Below are positions 1 to 10,818 of a stretch of 64,000 nucleotides of DNA, in pieces. The translations under genes and the position numbers were made by a program. Within the stretch, counting starts at the first letter, position 1; each line of letters opens with the position of its first letter. The notes under the pieces are model-generated. The model did no database searches and was not told the DNA's origin. It saw nothing but the letters and a program-made list of their open reading frames with translations. The stretch comes from Hermodice carunculata (lineage: Eukaryota; Annelida; Polychaeta; Eunicida; Amphinomidae): contig OZ026614.1 in the NCBI GenBank assembly GCA_964020975.1, forward strand, positions 4,519,233-4,583,232, read 5' to 3'.

Positions 1-194
1 CACCTATTAAGCCAATTCATCATTTGCCCAGTTCATATTTATTCATTATTATGTGGGTTATCTTTCCTGAATATTTTGCTTTGACAAGGAGCCGCTACTC
101 AGAGAGACATGTACGGGTACTACGGATACAGGCTCCGAAACATGTTCTGAGTAGCTATCCGCTGAAGACCCTTTAATTTACTTGGGTCAATATA

Positions 195-372
195 GCCTAT
201 ATCATAATAGTACAAAAGAACGTGTGCAATATGGACAAGAGTACTTCCATATTTATATAGATAGGACAGTGACAGGTTAGCTTGTGGAGAGTAAAGAGTT
301 GCTGACTGTGGAATAGGGTAATGACTACTAGGAAGTGGTTCTGGACAAAAAGACATAAATACCAATATGGAA
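195..372 (-). repeat. Interspersed repeat R1, copy 1 (minus)
   Basis: About 175 bp on the minus strand align with 29601-29770 and 37080-37207 on the plus strand. All share a core reading CCACTTCCTAGTAGTCA or a close variant, followed by a TTTACTCTCC-like stretch and ending near ATATTGCACACGTT. No terminal repeats or coding capacity were seen. It sits upstream of the first visible exon of the plus-strand GH3 gene. Confidence 0.7.
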
Positions 373-624
373 TACTATCATATCAGACTTAACTTTGAGT
401 GTATTTAAATGTTATTATGAAATATTGGCGATTACAGTACCACTTTGACAGTTATACCTGTACATCATCAGTACCCAATGGTGATTACTGTTTTATGCTA
501 ACAAAGATATTTTCTTCGTCCTTTTTGTCCTTAGCAGTAACGATTATCGAGGCTGATAAACCAATGTTGGACAGATTTCAGATCGTTGTCTGTGATATGT
601 CACTATAGCAATTGTATTTTGTAG

Positions 625-3600
625 TTTGACGAAAGTCTGTGCGACATATACCAACCATACAGGTTTTTTCGAAAGGAAAGAGAATCATTTGATCCTATTC
701 ATGTGATTCAGGTAATGTACTTGTTCAATTTAGCTTGTGCGTGCCACCTTTCCCGCAAAATTATTCTACATGTAAGGTTCTCACAATACACAACTAAGCC
801 GATTTGTGGAGATGATGAGTTGCAAATACGATCCCATGGCTATGTGGCTTTTAGACACACAAAAAAGTTCCGTCATTTATTATAGTACAGTCCCACTTTC
901 TGGCAGGTTCAAAATAATCCCCTAAGGAAAAATTTTGAAACGTGGTCTACCTATTTAAATGGGCACAGTGACTCTTCGTTGTTTCAGACTTAAGCATACT
1001 GTTATACCGGCTGAGTAGGAAACTCGGGATATATGGCGAGAGATATTTCTTCTATTTTGAGCGATATATCAAGTATCATTGTGTTCTTGAAACCCACTGT
1101 TGGGAAGGAGACAAATGATACATCGATACTAAATATGCTAGGTTATCTGGTAAGAATACGCCGACGCAACACTTTGAAAGGTATCCTACCATATGAATGA
1201 TACAACAACACAAAATAAGTTGGGTAAGGGTTACATTGTAAGTATACACCGACACAATACAATGAAATGAAACCGATTATACAAGTCAGAGTTAGAACTG
1301 GTTCAACTGTTTAAATCGAAAAGATCCATAGCTTTAGCCAACATGTATCGTACCAAACACGGGTGCATTACCCATATGTGTTTACTCTACACGCTGAGCA
1401 AGACGTTCCCAGCTGTCTTCTGGCCCAAACACTTGATAAAAGCGACTTTAGGCACGATATTTGACCACAATTACTTGGTTTAAGTGCGGAAAATAATTAA
1501 GAGTGTGAGGACTATCTCTTAAATGTTTAGTCACACAAACTCTGTAAAGGTTTTTTTTTACTCTGCTTACAATGTTATCGCTATGTCTGTAGACATCTGT
1601 AACACATTCTGCACTTGCAGACTGTCATTCCATCTGGTTTATACTAAACCTATCATACAAACTAACATAGAGCGCTGACAATAAACAAAGCAACAAATGT
1701 ATTCCTCCACCATTTGTGGATTCTGTATTTCGTATGTTTTTAGATCGATCTCCAAAATTTCTGTTGAAATGTAGGACAAAACATTGTCCACATTATCTGT
1801 AATTTTTAAAAAATCTGCTTCCATGCTTTGCTGCATTAACAATGGATAAGTACCGCACTGATTCCAGACTAGAATAGTTTGAGACAAATGAAAGGGAAGT
1901 TTTGAAAATTCTCTCTTCTTTGACAATAGTTCTGCGACTGGTCCAGATAGTATAAGTAATTTTCTACAGAAATTAACTACTCCGAGCATTTGTAAATCTT
2001 TATGTCAACTGTTTAACCTGTCCTAATCCTTAGGTGTATACCTGACTCAGTGGATGAAGTCAAATACATGTCTTGTGTACAAAAAGTCACTTACGCAATT
2101 TAAATCAAACTATCGTCATATCTCTTTATTATGTAATGTATCAATGTTCTCGAGAGACTCGTTTATAATGTACCCTATGAGTACTTAGTGGGTAATAACC
2201 TATTAACTAATCGCAATTCCGGAGTTGTAAAAAGATTCTACCATAAATCAACTCGAAATCATTGTTCACAAGATTTACAACGGACTTGAAATCCACAAAG
2301 AAGCCAGTATGTTTTTCTTGGACATATCAAAAGCTTTCGACCGACAATGGCACCAAGATATATTGTTCTAACTACGACAATTACGAATAACCCTGCTGTA
2401 GTTAAATGGGTCGAAAGTTACCCAAGCAATCATCAACAGAGAGTAGTCATGCTTGGCCAATCCTCTTCATGGTTACCAATTGAGCCTGGCGTTCCACAGG
2501 GCTCCATTCTTGGGCCTCTGTTGTTCCTAGTTTACATAAATGACATAGTTGATGATGTTACCTGCAATATCAAACTCTTTGCCCACGATACGTGTTTTCT
2601 TGAAATTATTAATAATCCGGAGGCATCTGGTACTCACATTAACACTAATCTTGGCCATCTGAATAATTAGGGCAGACTTTTGCGTGTTTCCTTTAATGCT
2701 CTCAAATCTATTTCCCTTGTGTTTGGTTTAAACAATTTTTATTTCAAAAGAAAGCAATTGGAAAACAGGGCGCAGCCCTATATAAATTCCTCTTGCACAT
2801 GGAGAGGTAGAGAGAAAAGACTGGATAACAACATCAGACAAGTCAGTGTTAAGGTATACGTCACGTTTCAAAGACAGGTAGAGTGGCACTGCCACACAAG
2901 CTTAAGTAAATGTAACGAGACAAGACGCCACAGATAGGGAAAAATGGTTGAAGTACGTCCTCGTTTATCAGGTATATCGCCAGCAAATTAATCAGTACAT
3001 ATCTAAATAATCATGTAGCAACCTATTTGACTGCTCCCAGTCTACCTGTTGTTTTGATATAGTTATGTACAGCGTCGAAGATTATTTCATTTTGTTGTAA
3101 AGTACACCTTTTGAAGCCAAAAAGTAAAGTTTCAGTAGTGAAGGGTGCAAAAGGAATAATTTTGCTGTGTAATGTGTTTCGTTGATTGATATAAAAACGA
3201 CATTCACAAAAGTGGTGGAATACATCTTCATTAAAATTACCGCAGGCACACCTGGTAGAATCTGCAAGACCCTTTTTGAATAAATCAGATTTCAAACTGC
3301 TGCATCCCATGCGCAGACGCACATGGAACACAGCAAGTCGTCTCTCGCCCCTGTAAAACAGTTTATTGACACATTAAGTTCCCCGATTTAAGTTTTTCTT
3401 GAGTTCTACAAGTTCTTCCGAGTTACGGACTTCAGTGGGTAAATTGTTCCACAGTCGAACAGCAGATGGGAGAAAGGAAGAGTCAAATAAATTCGTTCGT
3501 GATCTAACATGGGACAATCTCGAACCAGATCTGATGTTGTACCTGTTTCTGTCACTAACAGGCCAGGAATAAGATTTTGTAGATATGGGGGAGTGTCACC

Positions 3601-6348
3601 GTTCATCATTTTAAGAATAGAATGAGTTTGCTTTTTTCCCGACGAGAAGATAATTTCTGGAGGCCGGATTTTTTATAGATAAGATTGTGGTTAGTACCAG
3701 CAGTTGCACCAGTAATAATTCTAGCTGCAGCAAGTTGAACGTTTTCTAACTGCGTGGACTCCTGTAAAGTACAGCTGTCCCAGACTACTGTCCCATATTC
3801 CAGGAGAGGTCTTAAGAAAGAACGATAAAGTGTTTCTAGAGATTTCCTATTAAGCCGAAATTGCAAATATTTCAAAATATTGACAATTTTCATTCCTTTA
3901 GTAAACAATCCCTTGATATGACTAGACCATTTTAAATCAAAACGAATGGTCAGGCCAAGATGTTTGTGATCGGTTTCGTTTGGCAGTGTACTATCCATAA
4001 AGACTAAATCAGGGTACTGTAAAGGAATTCTTTTCTTAGAAATTATCATGCTCTTAGTTTTTGTCGGATCGAAGGATACCTGCCACTGGTGCGACCAAGA
4101 TTCCACTTCCTGTAAGTCAGTGTTAAGAATATTGGTCGCAGCATCGGCATCATCCACCGTAATAAAAAGAGTTGTGTCATCTGCAAAAAAGTCGTATGGA
4201 TGATTGAACAATGTTTACAATATCATAATTATATATAAAAAATAATAGGGGTTCCAAGAACAGATCCCTGAGGGACGCCTGTTTGCGTGTAAGCGCAACA
4301 AAGTAGATTATCCAACGTTATATCATGGTAATTCCACAATACCCAAGACTGTAAATCACAGTCATTTAAGTGTAACACTACCCCACAGCCTAACATGGCA
4401 CTCGCATATCAACCGCATTGTCACTAAAGCAAGCAAACGCCTCTCACTCCTAAAACGACTTAGATTTAAACACTCTAGGAAAACTTTAGAAAAAATTTAT
4501 CTCACTATGATTCGCCCTGTTGTAGAGTATGGCTGCGTTCTTTTTGACAACTGTACCCAAAGACTGTCTGACCTGCTAGAAGGGTTACAGTATGAAGCTG
4601 CCAGAATATGTGCTGGAGCTATTAAATTCACTTCCCGTGCTCGTCTATTGGCAGAAGTTGGGTGGGAGCCACTCCACACCCGGATAAAATTCTTTGAATT
4701 AGTACTTCTATACAAAATGCTTGACAAAATTTCTCCACAATATCTCTATGAACTTATACCTACTTGTGTTCTTGTACAAGCTCCTCACCCATTAAGAAAT
4801 CCCGCTGAACTCCAACAAATAAAATGTAGAACTGACCGATTCCACACATCTTTACTCCCATCATCTACCATACTTTGGAATGATCTCCCGCCTGCTGTAA
4901 GAGAACCAGCTTGACTCTCGAACTCCAAACTGAAATTAAAAAAACTTCTGTTATTCCAGCAAGTAATTCCTTCCTATTTTACTAATGGGAACCGTTTTGT
5001 AATTATTGTGCAGACCCAACTCCGCCTGGGTCAGTCTGAATTTAACTCACATCTTTTTAACGGAAATATTGTACCATCACTAGCCTGTTCCTGTAGCCAC
5101 CCAATCGAGGATACATTTCACTTCTTTTTTCATTGTCCTCTCCACAACCCTCAATACTGTTGTTAACGTGCTTGCCCCATGTGTAAATCCAAACTTGTTG
5201 ATTGATTTCGTTAGAAACAGACTTTTGGAAATAATGCCAAGTGGCAGTTCGGATCTTTCAAGTGAAAAGAATGTTGATTTTTTTGCTGCAGTACATACAT
5301 TTATCATAGAGTCTAGACGTTTTTTTTATCGGTACTGTTACCTTAACTATTCCTTGGTATTAAAAATTGCAAACAGACTCCTTGTAATGTCCTTTTTGTC
5401 GTGTACATACTATGTGTGTCAATGCATGTACTGCAGAACCTCCAGATCAGTTCCTTTGTAACTATTAGGTGATCACATTCTTTAAATAAATATGTTTACA
5501 ATACAAATAAAGATTTCGCAAAAATGTCCTTAGATAGCACCGTTAACTCTCACTATGCTTCTCTGTAAACGAAGGATAAGAAAAGCAAATTTTAAGGATG
5601 ATCTCTTATTAACTTGTTCTTTGCTTTGGATTTTAATAAATATTAAAAAAGGAAGACACGCTTCACTCAGCAAGGTCACACTTAACATAATCTTGCATAA
5701 CCAGAGCTATTTCCACAGCTTGGGTGTATCACAGTGTCGTAAATATTATTGGCAACATGGTGACACTTGTCACATAATTACTTGACCGTATTGATTGACG
5801 CCTCGATTGTCAGCTTTAATAAGCAGTATAAACACCATTGTTTTGCACACATTTATGCCAAGAAATATAAAGAATTGACTGTTTTGAGATGGGTATTAAC
5901 AAGTACAGGAAAGCCGCACACTACCTTACTGCCCACTGCTCATCTGTTTTGTCAACTCTCCATTTCAACTCTGATATGCATCCAGTGCAAATGCAGCCAA
6001 GCAAGATCATTACTCCTTGTGAAAACCACAGATACATTCGACAAAATAATATGTCACACATACCAACCAGAACATTGGTAATTTATAGAAAACATAGAAC
6101 ATACAGATTCTGGAAAAGGTGGCGAAATTACTTTTTATTGCCTTATCAGGCAATGGAATATTACGGCAGACATCTAGTAAGAACATATATATTGTTTGTT
6201 ACAGGTGAAGACAGGAACATTTGCAGAGCTGAAATCAAGGCTCACTGGAGGATTACCGAACATACAGTTTAAAATGCCACGTGTGCTTCGACGAGAAGAA
6301 CTACTGAGCTTTTTACTGGACAGTGATTTAAATCAAATAAACCCCTAG
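625..6348 (+). CDS. GH3-domain protein paralogue, last two coding exons (5' part beyond window)
   Basis: Two coding exons are visible: 625-711 (29 codons, after a TTTTGTAG acceptor and before a CAG|GTAATG donor) and 6205-6348 (47 codons plus TAG, after a TTTGTTACAG acceptor). Both are phase 0. The first encodes a peptide ending RKERESFDPIHVIQ; the second runs from VKTGTFAELKSRL through QFKMPRVLRREELLSFLL. They match the last two exons of the minus-strand GH3 gene at 16793-28389: the penultimate exon is 87 bp in both (15 of 29 residues identical by my count), and 32 of the first 38 residues of the final exon are identical. The GH3 family makes acyl-adenylates and, in plants, amino-acid conjugates; the function of animal members is unknown. 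Upstream exons were sought in 1-624 and not found, so they probably lie left of the window. The 5.5-kb intron is swollen by nested LINEs. An intact exon pair with good splice sites argues for a functional gene, but most of it is unseen. Confidence 0.82.
712..2261. other. GH3 paralogue intron, 5' part; nothing recognised
   Basis: AT-rich intronic sequence between the 87-bp exon and the LINE-A fragment. A minus-strand frame at 1639-1989 is open for 116 codons but has no convincing homology. No exon matching the paralogue was found here. Confidence 0.5.
2262..2720 (+). mobile_element. LINE-A fragment, 5' segment (reverse transcriptase), split by LINE-B
   Basis: Non-LTR reverse transcriptase remnant. 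It reads LDISKAFDR near 2320-2345, then GVPQGSILGPLLFLVYINDI near 2487-2545, then a decayed catalytic box (FAHD in place of the usual YADD). It aligns with the minus-strand copy at 7332-9050. Frameshifts and stops show it is dead. It is 5'-truncated at a HKIYNG codon run, the same point as the other copy. It breaks off at 2720, where LINE-B begins on the opposite strand; the continuation is at 4366. Confidence 0.85.
2721..4365 (-). mobile_element. LINE-B, 5'-truncated copy inserted in LINE-A
   Basis: Minus-strand non-LTR element. In order: TGVPQGSVLGT near 4270-4300; FADDTTLF (catalytic box) near 4165-4185; a thumb/C-terminal segment with FLRPLLEYGTVVWDS near 3790-3830; and a Cys/His knuckle (CACG, then FHHFCEC) near 3195-3250. 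The open frames at 3606-4211, 3406-3609 and 3023-3331 are offset, so at least two frameshifts are present. The 3' end reads GTTTAAACCAAAC and is shared with the LINE-B copy at 52120-53499, which fixes the boundary. It lies inside LINE-A, which lost roughly 100 bp or more at the junction. Confidence 0.85.
4366..5510 (+). mobile_element. LINE-A fragment, 3' segment
   Basis: Continuation of the 2262-2720 element. The frame at 4507-4914 encodes the C-terminal part of the polymerase protein (YLTMIRPVVEYGCVLFD, then a DLLEGLQYEAARICAGA-type segment, then LWNDLPPAVRE). It ends in a stop and shifts frame into a Cys/His knuckle (CSC, then EDTFHFFFHC) near 5090-5140 and an RNRLLEIM tail. The 3' end is a short AATACAA-type tail near 5500-5510, matching the end of the minus-strand copy. 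Confidence 0.85.
5511..6204. other. GH3 paralogue intron, 3' part; nothing recognised
   Basis: AT-rich sequence leading to the acceptor at 6201-6204. Two overlapping open frames (5767-6081 and 5889-6272) run through it; the second merely reads through the real final exon in another frame. Confidence 0.5.
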
Positions 6349-6629
6349 TTTAGTCACACCTTGTAAATTTGAGTGCAACAATATGCCTTGTGCATTGATG
6401 TAGAAAAAGGCGCGGATACATTTATAAGCTTAACAGTAAGGTTTTAAAGGTGGCCACTGATGCTGATTACATAAACTTTTTCATTTGACAAAGTTAGATT
6501 TATTTTCATAATAATTATTGTAGTAACTAATTGTCCACCGGTAGTCGGACAACGCGCTCAAGATTACGTTATGTGTATATGCCTCTGTTACATATTAACA
6601 TATCATCAAGTAGCGTTGAATATGGTGGG

Positions 6630-6734
6630 AAAACAGTAGGCCTGTGTATGTAAGTGTGCCATATAAAACAGTAGGCCTGTGTATGTAAGTGTGCCATATA
6701 AAACAGTAGGCCTGTGTATGTAAGTGTACCATAT
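6630..6734. repeat. 35-bp tandem repeat, three units
   Basis: Three consecutive 35-bp units (6630-6664, 6665-6699, 6700-6734) beginning AAAACAGTAGGCCTGTGTAT. They are identical except for one G-to-A change in the third. It lies about 280 bp past the stop of the plus-strand GH3 gene. Confidence 0.9.
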
Positions 6735-7331
6735 AAAAACGTTACAGTCCTCGCTGGAATATATCCTCTTGACGACCTTATTCAAGCGTACTGACAGTGA
6801 ACTGAACTATTTATTGGAGTGCATATTCACCACGAAGTTTCGAAAATACATAGGCCTAGGACACCGACTCTAACGCTTCATTGATCACCGTGTAGCGGGG
6901 CAAATAGGCCGCAGAGGTCGGCAGATTTGACTGTCGTGCAAATTACGAGAAACCGTGCCTCGGTTGTTTCATAAAGGTATGCAGAGTAAGAACTGGTGCT
7001 CATCTTTACTCTGAGTTTGTACAGGTGTGTTGAAAGAGTGAACTGAAATGACTGCTGAGCTGTGAGTTCCCCAAAAAAATTCCCAAAACATACAGAATGC
7101 TCAATCTCACGCTCCTCCGAACTCAACATCTTGGGGTAGTAGCGCCGACCCAGTGTACGCAAAACTGCTTGAGATTTAACATCCCCGGGGACTGGGGGGC
7201 GGGGGGGGGGAGACTCGTGCCATTGTCAAAGCCAATAATTATTCTGAATGTTTGGGGGAAATTGGAACTTCAGACACATCATAGTTGCATCAAACCTACC
7301 TGTACCGTGATAGACTAGCTCAGTCAAACCG

Positions 7332-9050
7332 TATTGTATTGTAAACATAAATCAACACGTCCCTGCATATATATATTTCAAAAACTGGATAACCTAATAG
7401 TTACATAGCAACTAAACGAGAGTATCTCCAGCACGTTTATGACGCACTTGATATGTACACAACGCACAGGACATCACAATATCCTGTTTGTTAACAAAAT
7501 AATAAGATACAAAACAGCAAGTGTACCTATAATCAATAAATAAAGCGTCTTGATTCCGTTACATTTAATTGCACTGCAGAAAAAATAATAACATTCAGTT
7601 CATTCGTAAGATCTGTAGTGCCATTTGACATAATTTCTAATAATCTATCTCGGGCAAGCTGAATCAATAGACTTGGCTTAACACCTGGAGCAAGCACGCT
7701 AGCAACAACTTTCATAAGTTTACTCCTATGAGGATTGTAAAGCGGGCAATGGAAAAAGAAGTGGAAAGTATCCTCGACTGGTTGACTACATGTGCAGGGT
7801 GCAGATGGGACAATATTTATGTCAACCAAATGTGAGTTTAATTATGTCTTACCTAGGCGCAGCTGGGTCTGAACAATATTAGCATAACTTTCGCTGTGTG
7901 AAAAATAAGGAGGAATTTCGTGTTGAAAGAAAAGTAGCTTTTTAAATTTCAAGGTAGAGAGAGGGTGAATTTCTTACAGCCGACGGCAGGTCATTCCATG
8001 ACCTAATGCTTGAAGGGAGAAAAGAGGAGTATAAACGGTCAGTTCTACATTTAATTTGTTTCAGTTCAGCGGGATGTCTTAATGGACGGCGTCTTTGAAC
8101 AAACACATAATTTGGTATAAGGTCGTAAAGGTATTGCGGGGAAAGCTTCTTCAGTATTTTGTACAAAAGTCATAATTTGAAAATTTTTCTCCGGGTATAA
8201 AGTGGCTCCCACCCAATTTCTGCCAGCAGGCGATCGCAAGAGGTAAATGTTACAGCTCCAGTACAAATCCCGGCAGCTTCGTACTGCAACCCTTCAAGCA
8301 AGTCCGACAGTTCTTGGGTGCATTTCTCGAAACGAACACACCCATACTCCAAGGTGGGGTGGATCATAGTAAGATACAATTTCTCAAGTGTTTTCCTAGA
8401 GAGTTTAAACTTAAGTCGCTTGAGGAGTGCAAGGTGTTTGCTAGCTTTTGTAACAATGCGGTTAATATGAGAGTGTCATTTTAAGTTATAAGATAGTGTT
8501 ACGCCTAGGTGAGTATGGTTTGTGGTCTCGGGTATTGCGGAGTTTCCGAGATATAGTGTTGGGTGATTAACTTTTATCTTTTTAGTGAACGGAAGGGATA
8601 GGAATTTTAGAGCATTAAACGAGACAGCCAAAGTCTGTCCCAATTTTGAATATGCCCAAGATTAGTATTCATATGAGTGCCTGATGCGTCGGGGTCATGA
8701 ATTATTTCGAGAAAACTTGTATCATTGGCAAAAAGTCTCATGTCACATGTGATATCATCAACAATGTCATTAATGTAAACAAGGAACAAAAGGGGGCCGA
8801 GAATGGAGCCCTGAGAGACCCCAACCTCAACAGGTAAGTTAAACCATGAATATGTCTGACCGTGTATAACAGTTCTCTGTTGACGATTACTTAGGGAACT
8901 TTGGACCCTTATGAGGACAAGGGGGTTTATGCCTAGTTGTCTTAGCTTTAACGAGAGGCCCGGGTGCCATACCCGGTGAAATGCTTTGGAGATGTCTAAG
9001 AAGACCATCCTTGCCTCTTTTTGGAGTTCAAAACCATTATATATTTTGTG
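7332..9050 (-). mobile_element. LINE-A, second copy, 5'-truncated
   Basis: Minus-strand non-LTR element, about 1.7 kb. Segments: LDISKAFHRVWHPG near 8970-9010; GVSQGSILGPLLFLVYINDI near 8760-8825; a decayed catalytic box FANDTSFLEI near 8700-8740; then offset frames carrying the C-terminal region (8170-8379 and 7942-8166) and a Cys/His knuckle (CTC, then EDTFHFFFHC) near 7745-7800. Internal frameshifts make it non-autonomous. The 3' end is an ATACAATAC-type tail near 7332-7345. It lies between the two GH3 genes. Confidence 0.88.
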
Positions 9051-10734
9051 AGACGGACGAGGAGAATTTAGGCCCATGTCGTCTGCCTCGTTTTCTTCAG
9101 CATTACCGCAAAATGTAAACATGTCTATAAGTACCATACACTATATTGAGGGTAAAAATGTACAAAACCAGGATAAATATTCCTTTTCGTTTAAATACGT
9201 TCATATGTTGACTGGATCAGATCCTCGTCAAACTTATACCGCGATATCTCTGAACGGAGGTTACGATCGTGCCTTATCACAGTCACAATGATCTCTGAGT
9301 AGATACCCACATGAAACGAAGTTTCAAAAGCTAAAACATATGTTTATGAAAATAAACGAAACACCCCACGTTAACCCTGGTATGGCACTTTCAAAAAGGT
9401 GCACATTTGGAGACGATTATAGGTTTGATGTGAATGATTGCGGTGGTACTCTACTAAGATTTAAATCCTGCACGGGTTGTCTTGGTTTAAAGGATAATTC
9501 ACAAAGTTGGAGTTTATCTGATTTTGATTTGCGATACGTTCAAAAATTCTTGAACAGATTAAAGACCATTTTGTTAATATAACCTGCCCTAAACGTGAAA
9601 GCAAACAACAAAATTTCACGGAATAAAAGCACCAGGGAGGTGAATAAGTGGAGTTTCATTATAGTGATATATCCCGCCCAGGAGACATTCTTTCCAGGCA
9701 ATCAAGGTTACCTTTATGATAAAATACTTGGAACAACTTTTTACCAAAAAGTCCCAAGTTTTTAGCTTAGGTAAAGCGAGCAGACTGAGGACGGAGTTTA
9801 CATGGAATAACTGGTGCTCACATAAAATCTTATACTCTCAGACGGGGTAGTATGTCTGTAGTTTACTTTTGTTTTGGTCCCACCTGTACCCAGTTATAAT
9901 CTCAGGTTTAACTTCACAGTGCGAGAATGGGTCATTCCCCAACGGGAAATACCAGCAGACTCCGGCACTGTACTCGCGTAAATTTTGCAGTTGATAATTC
10001 TTTTGTCTTGCACGTACGTTATTTGTGGCCTTAATGCAGCTTAATTTGATACATGTTTGATCCATCGTGAATTATTTCCTGCACTCATTGTATAATAGGG
10101 TAGATTCAACAATCAAATCGTTAAAATAATTTGGAAACTCGGTTTCGTGCATTGACAAGTTTCATTCTGAAGCTGTGAGCCAACGAAAGTTTATGCAGCT
10201 TTCAGCAGACCGCGTTTTCAAGACTTCGCTCGCCCGCCTAAACTAAGAAAGAGAGCTCTTTATTACACATACATTTTTAAAGTAATTTAAAGGGAGATGC
10301 GTGTTTCATGTGAACGACGCCTCTCTTCGAACGCAAGGTCGACATGCTGTTGCCTCTATATTTTTAATCCTTACGTTTCTGCCAGCTTAATAATAGTTCT
10401 CTCCAACACCATAGGCCCAGTGGACAATTTGCTTACATTGATATGTTATTTGTGTGTCCTTTTTGCACCAGTATGGCCAGTTAAATCAAGATATCAATAA
10501 AATTTCTCATCATGTGCGAATGTCTGGGTAGTCAACATGTGTATGTATGGTTTATTCAACTTAGTCTTAAATGTGTTCAACAAAGGACATTGCTGTGCAG
10601 AGGAAAACTGTGTGTTTATATCAATTGAAATCTAATTTTAACAGTGAAATTTGGATGATTAAAAGAGGCCTATATACATTCCAAACTCATGATCTCTTAT
10701 GTTCTCTTTTGAATTCCATGAAAGCCCCTTCCCC

Positions 10735-10737
<3 letters not shown>
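9051..10737. other. Intergenic, nothing recognised
   Basis: AT-rich sequence with only short open frames (up to 80 codons) and no conserved motif, splice pattern or repeat that I could identify. Confidence 0.5.

Positions 10738-10815
<78 letters not shown>
10738..10815. repeat. (AT)n microsatellite
   Basis: 78 bp of uninterrupted AT. Open frames across it are translation artefacts (Tyr-Ile repeats). Confidence 0.98.

Positions 10816-10818
<3 letters not shown>

Noticed and set aside
1-624. Search for the GH3 exon homologous to exon 5 (HYVLFIEV region)
   Set aside because: No acceptor-bounded frame with that signature was found on the plus strand; the exon is probably left of the window.
1639-1989. 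116-codon minus frame beginning LGVVNFCRK
   Set aside because: The first residues faintly recall the polymerase/RNase H junction of Ty3-like elements, but the rest does not match and there are no other parts or long terminal repeats nearby. Too weak to call.
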